NCBI GenBank assembly: GCA_021295675.1
Contig: JAGWBY010000046.1
Coordinates: 581-18,943, forward strand
Length of the DNA: 18,363 nucleotides
Source of the DNA: Candidatus Latescibacterota bacterium
Lineage (GTDB): Bacteria; Latescibacterota; UBA2968; UBA8231
Direction of reading: 5' to 3'
The position numbers were made by a program, and so were the translations under genes. The notes below the pieces were generated by a model. It did not search any database. It had not been told where the DNA came from and worked only from the letters and a program-made list of their open reading frames with translations. Below are positions 14,064 to 18,363 of this stretch, piece after piece (the stretch's first letter is position 1; the number at the start of each line of letters is the position of its first letter).

Positions 14064-16175
14064 ATGCGCTGCTTGCTCATTACGATTGGCTTGTTAGCGG
14101 CTCCGCTGGGAGCCTTGGCCTTAACATGGGATTTTGACGAGGGCACTACTTGGGGCTGGACGGCCCAGGAGAGTCTCTTAGGCACTGACGGTAGTCCCAC
14201 CACGGTGTACAGCGAAGTCGAAGATGGCGTCTGGCGCATTGCTCCGGTGCCAAGCGGGAAAGAACCAGCCATTAGCTTGGTCTCACCGTTGATTGGGGAA
14301 GACTCGGCCCTGTTCGACTGGGTCACCTTACGGCTCCGCATCATCCACGATCGCCCGACCGAGGGGAACCTCCTGATGCACTGGTCCAATGTCGAGTCCA
14401 GACGCCGCAAGCAGGAAGCGGGCCAAGGCGCACTGCCCGACAAGTCGGGGGTTTATACGATCCGTTCTCAACTCTATCCCATCCAATGGGAAAACCTCAC
14501 GATAGATATACGGGCCTTGGAAGCGGACCCAGAAGCAGAGATCATTTGGCAGGACACCCTCTTCCACTTGCGACTAGACCTAGCGTTAAATACTAACCCA
14601 CAGGGTCCGGCCGATCATCCGGCCTTTGTCGAAGTGGACTGGATTCAACTGACGGGGTCCGAAGAGCTGCTGCTGGGAGAATTGCAGCCCCAGGAACTCG
14701 CCGTGGAGGCCGGGTTGCCCGGCGCGTTGTTCGCTGAACCGCGTTTTTCTGTGCTGGGTCAAGGTATCGGTGGTCCAATATCGCAAGGTACTTTGGGCGA
14801 TGTAGATGGCGATGGAGATGCCGATCTGGTAGTGGTCTGGCAAGTGTGGGGAACGGGCTGGATAATAGCGACCAGCGACGGCTTGGGCGGCTTGGTCCCC
14901 ACTCGAGAGGTCCGCCTCTCAAACCGGGATTTGCCGCGGATTGCGGGTGGCGATTTCGACGGGGATGGGCTTCTCGATCTGGCCTTTAGTGACGGTCTGA
15001 CCACCGAATTGTGGCTCAACCGGGGCGAGGATGGCTTTGAAACCATCCTCCAGCTATCCGACAGCTATCTCCTTGGCCTAGCCGATGGCGATGGCGACGG
15101 CGATGTGGATCTGGTGGTCGTGGAGATCGACGACCTATCGTCCAACGTGATTATGTGGATCAATGACGGCGCGGCCGGGTTTGCCGACAGCGATCGGTTT
15201 GACCTCGAGACCGAAGAAGATCTCCGTACTTTCCCTTTCCCGCTGGCAGGGCAACCGGTGGGCGAGGCCGTGTACCTGTTGTGGAACCGAGTGTGCTCCG
15301 AGCCCGTGGGGCCTTGGCGTCTGACCCAGCCGTGGGCGGCCAGCCCGCCGCCCCCGCTGTTTTTTGACGCCGAGGTCAATCCCTGTGACCTGCACCTGCT
15401 CGCCGATCTGGATGGGGATGGGGCGGTGGAGTTGGTCGGGACGCCCGAGCGGAATCTATTCTTCGACTTTGATTTTCGCACCACCTACCACGGTTTGGTG
15501 TTGTGGCGGGTGGACGCTTCGGGCGGGGTGGAACGCCACCCCCTGCTCGGTCCTCAGGTGCTCGTGCCGAGTCCGAATTCTGCTGGTAGGGCCATTGCCA
15601 GTGACCTGACCGGCGATGGCCTGCTGGACTTGGCCGTGGTCGATGTCAACGTGGCAACGGGTCCGGCCCTGGTGGTGCTGGTCGGTCAGCGCGATGGCGT
15701 GCCCGTCGTCGAGGGGCGCTACCCTCTGCCGGGCATCGGCGACGAGGTGCTCGCTGGCGATGTCAACGGCGATGGGGCGACCGATCTGGTGGTGCTGGGA
15801 CGGAGTGTGGAAGGCGGTCCGGGCGGGGCCTTCGTCTTCCTCAACCAAGACGTTCCAGTCGCCACCGCTATCGCGGCCGAGACGACCACGCCTACGGCCT
15901 TTGCCCTTGGTGCCAACTATCCCAACCCGTTCAACCCGGCCACGATCATCCCCTTAGCGGTAGCGGCGGATGCTGGCGACGTGGATTTAACCATTTACAA
16001 CGTCTTGGGGCAGCCGGTGCGCCACGTGTGGACGGGTCCGCTGGCGGCGGGCGAACATCGGCTGGCTTGGGATGGCCGGGACGCGCAGGGCCAACCCGTC
16101 GCCGCTGGAGTCTATGTGGTGCGGCTGCACCAAGGCGACCAGACGCGCATCCGCAAGATGGTCAAACTCGAATAG
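14064..16175 (+). CDS. Secreted FG-GAP/VCBS repeat protein with type IX-like C-terminal sorting domain
   Basis: 703 aa; GGAGGT lies 5 bases before the ATG. Signal peptide MRCLLITIGLLAAPLGALA, then a jelly-roll-like region (about 20-195). Residues about 235-600 hold FG-GAP/VCBS calcium loops: DVDGDGDADL, DFDGDGLLDL, DGDGDGDVDL, DLDGDGAVEL, DLTGDGLLDL, DVNGDGATDL. These probably build an integrin-like propeller. The last 85 residues (ANYPNPFNPATIIPL...LTIYNVLGQPVRHVWTGPLAAGEHRLAWDGRDAQGQPVAAGVYVVRL...KMVKLE) are the FlgD-Ig/por-secretion tail used as an outer-membrane export or anchoring signal in FCB bacteria. First gene after the sigma-54 promoter at 13935, so probably expressed only on activation. 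Likely a surface or adhesion protein; the ligand is unknown. Confidence 0.92.
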   Translation: MRCLLITIGLLAAPLGALALTWDFDEGTTWGWTAQESLLGTDGSPTTVYSEVEDGVWRIAPVPSGKEPAISLVSPLIGEDSALFDWVTLRLRIIHDRPTEGNLLMHWSNVESRRRKQEAGQGALPDKSGVYTIRSQLYPIQWENLTIDIRALEADPEAEIIWQDTLFHLRLDLALNTNPQGPADHPAFVEVDWIQLTGSEELLLGELQPQELAVEAGLPGALFAEPRFSVLGQGIGGPISQGTLGDVDGDGDADLVVVWQVWGTGWIIATSDGLGGLVPTREVRLSNRDLPRIAGGDFDGDGLLDLAFSDGLTTELWLNRGEDGFETILQLSDSYLLGLADGDGDGDVDLVVVEIDDLSSNVIMWINDGAAGFADSDRFDLETEEDLRTFPFPLAGQPVGEAVYLLWNRVCSEPVGPWRLTQPWAASPPPPLFFDAEVNPCDLHLLADLDGDGAVELVGTPERNLFFDFDFRTTYHGLVLWRVDASGGVERHPLLGPQVLVPSPNSAGRAIASDLTGDGLLDLAVVDVNVATGPALVVLVGQRDGVPVVEGRYPLPGIGDEVLAGDVNGDGATDLVVLGRSVEGGPGGAFVFLNQDVPVATAIAAETTTPTAFALGANYPNPFNPATIIPLAVAADAGDVDLTIYNVLGQPVRHVWTGPLAAGEHRLAWDGRDAQGQPVAAGVYVVRLHQGDQTRIRKMVKLE

Positions 16176-16196
16176 ACGCACGAGTCTGGAGCGGAC

Positions 16197-16337
16197 ATGC
16201 TGAAGAAATTGCGCTACCATATAGCGACTGGCTTGCAGCGTTTGAGCGTCCCCAAGGTCAGCATAGAGCGATTGAATGGGTGTGGCGTGGGAGCGTGGGT
16301 TAGGACCTGCCGAAAAGGGAAAGGCATAAGCCGATGA
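16197..16337 (+). CDS. Possible 46-aa basic peptide
   Basis: The ATG at 16197 has GGAG five bases upstream and opens 46 codons; its TGA overlaps the next gene's ATG as ATGA. The product begins MLKKLRYHIATGLQRLSVPK and is strongly basic, with two cysteines. It fills the 158-bp gap between the FG-GAP and DUF4159 genes. The ribosome-binding site and stop/start overlap argue for translation, at least as a coupling ORF. No family recognised. Confidence 0.4.
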   Translation: MLKKLRYHIATGLQRLSVPKVSIERLNGCGVGAWVRTCRKGKGISR

Positions 16338-17677
16338 AACGGCCATGGAAAGTCTCGTTCCGAAGAAATAGAAAGCTGCAAAGTTGCTTGGCGTTGTCGC
16401 TGGCGTTGCATCTGCTGGTGATTTTCGGCATCACGCACCGCGAGCGGGTCACCCAATATCCCGTGCTGCCGCCGATCATGCTGAAGTTTACCAAACGGCC
16501 GCCGCCGCCGCGCACCCTCACTCGCCGCCAACGGCCTATGCAGCGCCCGTTGGTGCGCCGCCCGGCACTCCAGGCGGCTCCGGTCATGGCCGTGCGGCCG
16601 GCTCCCACGGCGTCGCGTCCACTGTCGGTGTTCAAGTCATCGGCTCTGCGGCTGCCGACGGCGTCGTTGCCGGATCGGCTGGTGCTGCCGGTGCCGGATT
16701 TCCCGGCGCGGCACATTGGTCCGCAGATGCGCGCTGGCGCACTAGAAGGAACGCGGCAAGGCGCGGACGAGATTGACTTGTCCTTAGAGCTAATGGATGT
16801 GCAGGCGCTGGACACGGGTCGGCACCGGGCGATGGTGGTGGTCAATCCCCAAGATCGGCGCAACCTCAAGGGATTCCTCTATATGTCTGGCATCTATAGC
16901 CCTTCCATTGAAAGGGCTGACGAGAGGGGGACGACTGAAAAGGCACCAGCGCGCTGGACTCAACAGATGCCGCGCCGTTTGGTGGAACGGCGGATGTTGC
17001 AAGGGTTGGCAGATGAGATGACCGCCAAGACGCAGGTTCACGTCGAAGTGCGCGACGCAGTTCGGCTCGACGATCCACAGCTTTTGCAAGTCCCCTTTCT
17101 CCTCATGACGGTCAGCACCCCCTTTGAGTTTACGAACAGCGAGGCGGCCCGGCTCGGGGCCTATTTGACTTCGGGTGGCTTCCTATTTGTAGATATTGTC
17201 AGCATTTTGTTTCACAATTATAGCGATGACGAACTAGACATTCCGGTGGTGCGTTCGCTCATTCGCGCCAGCTTTCAAGCGGTGGGTTATCAAGAATGGA
17301 AGGACTGGCAGTTTAGACGGCTAGAGCTAACTCATCCGATCTATCATTGCTTTTACGATATAAACAGCCTGCCACGGGGGATGCGCAATATGCACTTTCT
17401 ATTTAAAAATGAATCTCTACCGCTCACTCCGGACTATTTGGAGGGCATCGTAGTAAGGGAGCAGTTAGTGGGGGTGTACTCGATGCGGGGCTACGCCGAT
17501 TTCTGGGCGGGCATCGCTAAGCAGGAGCTAGATTTTGTTTCGGAGCATAACATACTCAACAGCGCGTTTCACACTAGTGCCGAGGAGCCGCTGGTGTATA
17601 ATTTGGGGGTGAATATGGTGGTGTATGCGTTGACGCGGGAAGGCTCATTGGCACGACAATTGGTCGATGCGGATTGA
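16334..17677 (+). CDS. Membrane-anchored DUF4159 protein with TonB-like N-terminus
   Basis: 447 aa. A basic N-terminus (MKRPWKVSFRRNRK) leads into one membrane helix (about 16-34, LQSCLALSLALHLLVIFGI). A Pro/Arg-rich periplasmic stretch follows (about 45-125, KRPPPPRTLTRRQRPMQRPL), as in TonB-type energy transducers, but without a TonB C-terminal domain. Residues about 165-435 match DUF4159: 'FLLMTVSTPFEFTNSEAARLGAYLTSGGFLFVDIVS' and 'HPIYHCFYDINSLPRGM...GIVVREQLVGVYSMRGYADFW'. DUF4159 has a glutamine-amidotransferase-like fold of unknown function, often found beside von Willebrand factor A and MoxR-type genes. It belongs to the operon behind the sigma-54 promoter, so it may help export or assemble the surface protein encoded upstream. 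Confidence 0.8.
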   Translation: MKRPWKVSFRRNRKLQSCLALSLALHLLVIFGITHRERVTQYPVLPPIMLKFTKRPPPPRTLTRRQRPMQRPLVRRPALQAAPVMAVRPAPTASRPLSVFKSSALRLPTASLPDRLVLPVPDFPARHIGPQMRAGALEGTRQGADEIDLSLELMDVQALDTGRHRAMVVVNPQDRRNLKGFLYMSGIYSPSIERADERGTTEKAPARWTQQMPRRLVERRMLQGLADEMTAKTQVHVEVRDAVRLDDPQLLQVPFLLMTVSTPFEFTNSEAARLGAYLTSGGFLFVDIVSILFHNYSDDELDIPVVRSLIRASFQAVGYQEWKDWQFRRLELTHPIYHCFYDINSLPRGMRNMHFLFKNESLPLTPDYLEGIVVREQLVGVYSMRGYADFWAGIAKQELDFVSEHNILNSAFHTSAEEPLVYNLGVNMVVYALTREGSLARQLVDAD

Positions 17678-17695
17678 AGCTCGGAGGGCATCAGC

Positions 17696-17992
17696 GTGAT
17701 ACGCATTAACACCTTGAATCGCTGCGGCAAAACCTTAACCCTCGAACTCATGGGGTATATCAATAAGACGGAGTTCGACATCCTGTATGATTGCCTACAA
17801 TCGCAGGTCGAGGAAGGGGTAACGGAGGTCCGCATCGTGGCCAACGAAGTGCGAAGCCTTAATCCATTGCTTGGGCGAGATGCGCTCCGTTTGGGACAAC
17901 TGGGTCTGACGTTGCGTTTTCAACAGCTCGCTCCTTCTATCCAGAGATCGTTGGAGATTTGGGGCTTGGAGGCGTGGGTAGATGATGAGTAG
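17696..17992 (+). CDS. STAS-like domain protein (anti-sigma-factor antagonist type)
   Basis: 98 aa from a GTG at 17696, with GGAGGG 7 bases upstream and an 18-bp gap after the DUF4159 gene. The pattern is that of a small STAS domain: 'KTLTLELMGYINKTEFDILYDCLQSQVEEGVTEVRIVANEVRSLNPLLGRDALRLGQLGLTLRFQQLAPSIQRSLEIWGLEAWV' (beta strand, helix, beta strand, conserved turn, helix, beta strand, helix). The usual phosphorylatable Ser/Thr after the central strand is not obvious: 'EVRSLNPLLGRDAL' offers S at a shifted position. It may act in the cytoplasm as a partner switch or as a scaffold. The 3' end overlaps the start of the next gene. Confidence 0.6.
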   Translation: MIRINTLNRCGKTLTLELMGYINKTEFDILYDCLQSQVEEGVTEVRIVANEVRSLNPLLGRDALRLGQLGLTLRFQQLAPSIQRSLEIWGLEAWVDDE

Positions 17993-18363
17993 GATGCGTT
18001 GTTGGCTCGGCCTAGCCGTGCTGTGCTGCGCTCCAGCGATGGCTGGTGAGTGGGTACAGGAGGGAGCCGACAGTTTCTCGACCGGCCTTTTTGCTGGCAC
18101 GGAGATCGACCGCTTGGGGCGGGTGTCGCTGGCGTCCTTTCGCGGGGTCAACCTCGCCTTGGATGCGTCGGCCTCCTCCGGGCCGAACACTTTGAGCGGC
18201 CGCCGCAGCGTCACCGACGGCAATACCGATACGGAGTGGCGCTTTGACAATGAGGTCGAAGTGCTGGGCAAGTGGATTCGGATTGACTTGGGCGGTGATC
18301 GCGGCGTCAGCCAAGTGCGTCTGCTGCCGGGTAAGACGGTGACCCAACGGCCGCTGTTTTTCG
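17985..18363 (+). CDS. Secreted discoidin (F5/8 type C)-like protein, 3' end outside window
   Basis: An ATG at 17985 overlaps the end of the STAS-like gene; a second in-frame ATG at 17994 is equally possible. GGAGG at 17968-17972 is somewhat far (12 bases) from the first. Both give a signal peptide (MRCWLGLAVLCCAPAMA, cut before GEW). The mature part 'LALDASASSGPNTLSGRRSVTDGNTDTEWRF...GKWIRIDLGGDRGVSQVRLLPG' has the discoidin/F5-8C pattern (stated exposure of Asp/Thr/Glu-Trp, then 'W..iDLG....v..v.l'), a sugar- or surface-binding beta-sandwich. The open frame runs off the right edge. Probably the fifth gene of the sigma-54 operon and another envelope or extracellular product. Confidence 0.8.
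   Translation, partial: MSRMRCWLGLAVLCCAPAMAGEWVQEGADSFSTGLFAGTEIDRLGRVSLASFRGVNLALDASASSGPNTLSGRRSVTDGNTDTEWRFDNEVEVLGKWIRIDLGGDRGVSQVRLLPGKTVTQRPLFF

Noticed and set aside
14000..14137. Leader ORF of 45 codons overlapping the start of the FG-GAP gene
   Set aside because: There is no ribosome-binding site before its ATG, and most of it is the shifted reading of the next gene's signal peptide.
13904..14443. 179-aa open frame on the minus strand across the sigma-54 promoter and FG-GAP start
   Set aside because: It covers the regulatory region and a well-supported gene on the other strand and has no recognisable domain; an antisense shadow.
17649..17663. A second sigma-54-like match, TTGGCACGACAATTG, at the end of the DUF4159 gene
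   Set aside because: It lies inside coding sequence and has GG instead of the invariant GC at -12, so it is probably chance.

Overview
The window looks like a piece of an uncultured, GC-rich (roughly 58-60% outside one AT-richer insert) heterotrophic bacterium of the FCB group. Latescibacterota is my first guess and Poribacteria or a related lineage the alternative. Three things point that way: a secreted protein with a 'YPNPFNP...GvY.vrl...kmvkl' C-terminal sorting tail, a two-component-type propeller (Reg_prop/Y_Y_Y) regulator, and a cluster of amidohydrolase, SMP-30 and phytanoyl-CoA dioxygenase-like genes beside PQQ and LamG proteins. The taxonomic placement is inference.

Layout. (1) 1-2421, minus strand: a secreted SnoaL-like + LamG protein followed 26 bp later by the N-terminal part of a PQQ-dependent dehydrogenase that runs off the left edge. 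(2) 2496-2525: a perfect 30-bp palindrome at the end of the next unit. (3) 2522-6068, minus strand, AT-richer: a tightly packed cassette of an AlbA_2/Schlafen-like protein, a possible 26-aa ORF, an unrecognised 276-aa protein, a helix-turn-helix + nuclease-like 244-aa protein, and a DNA methyltransferase whose GTG start overlaps the preceding stop. It resembles an acquired restriction/defence module and matches no named system I recognise. (4) 6072-8818: catabolic genes, namely an amidohydrolase (-), a gluconolactonase/SMP-30 protein (+) and a 2-oxoglutarate dioxygenase (-), with a candidate operator between the first two. (5) 8959-10542, plus strand: an AAA ATPase with a C-terminal PD-(D/E)XK nuclease domain.

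(6) 10571-18363, plus strand, is the most interesting part. A multi-repeat beta-propeller and Y_Y_Y sensor is fused directly to a sigma-54 AAA+ activator domain (GAFTGA intact) and a Fis-type HTH. It has no signal peptide and no membrane segment, and a frameshift near a G6 run breaks its 5' end. The 374-bp gap after it holds three 15-bp palindromes at exact 20-bp spacing (13759-13813), an IHF-like site (13883-13895) and a consensus sigma-54 promoter (13935-13952). This is the standard layout of an enhancer-dependent promoter. The promoter faces a packed operon: a secreted FG-GAP protein with the sorting tail, a possible 46-aa ORF, a membrane-anchored DUF4159 protein, a STAS-like protein, and a secreted discoidin-like protein cut by the right edge. 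The simplest reading is a one-component cytoplasmic propeller sensor that switches on an export or cell-surface operon with sigma-54.

No tRNA, rRNA, CRISPR array or transposase was seen.
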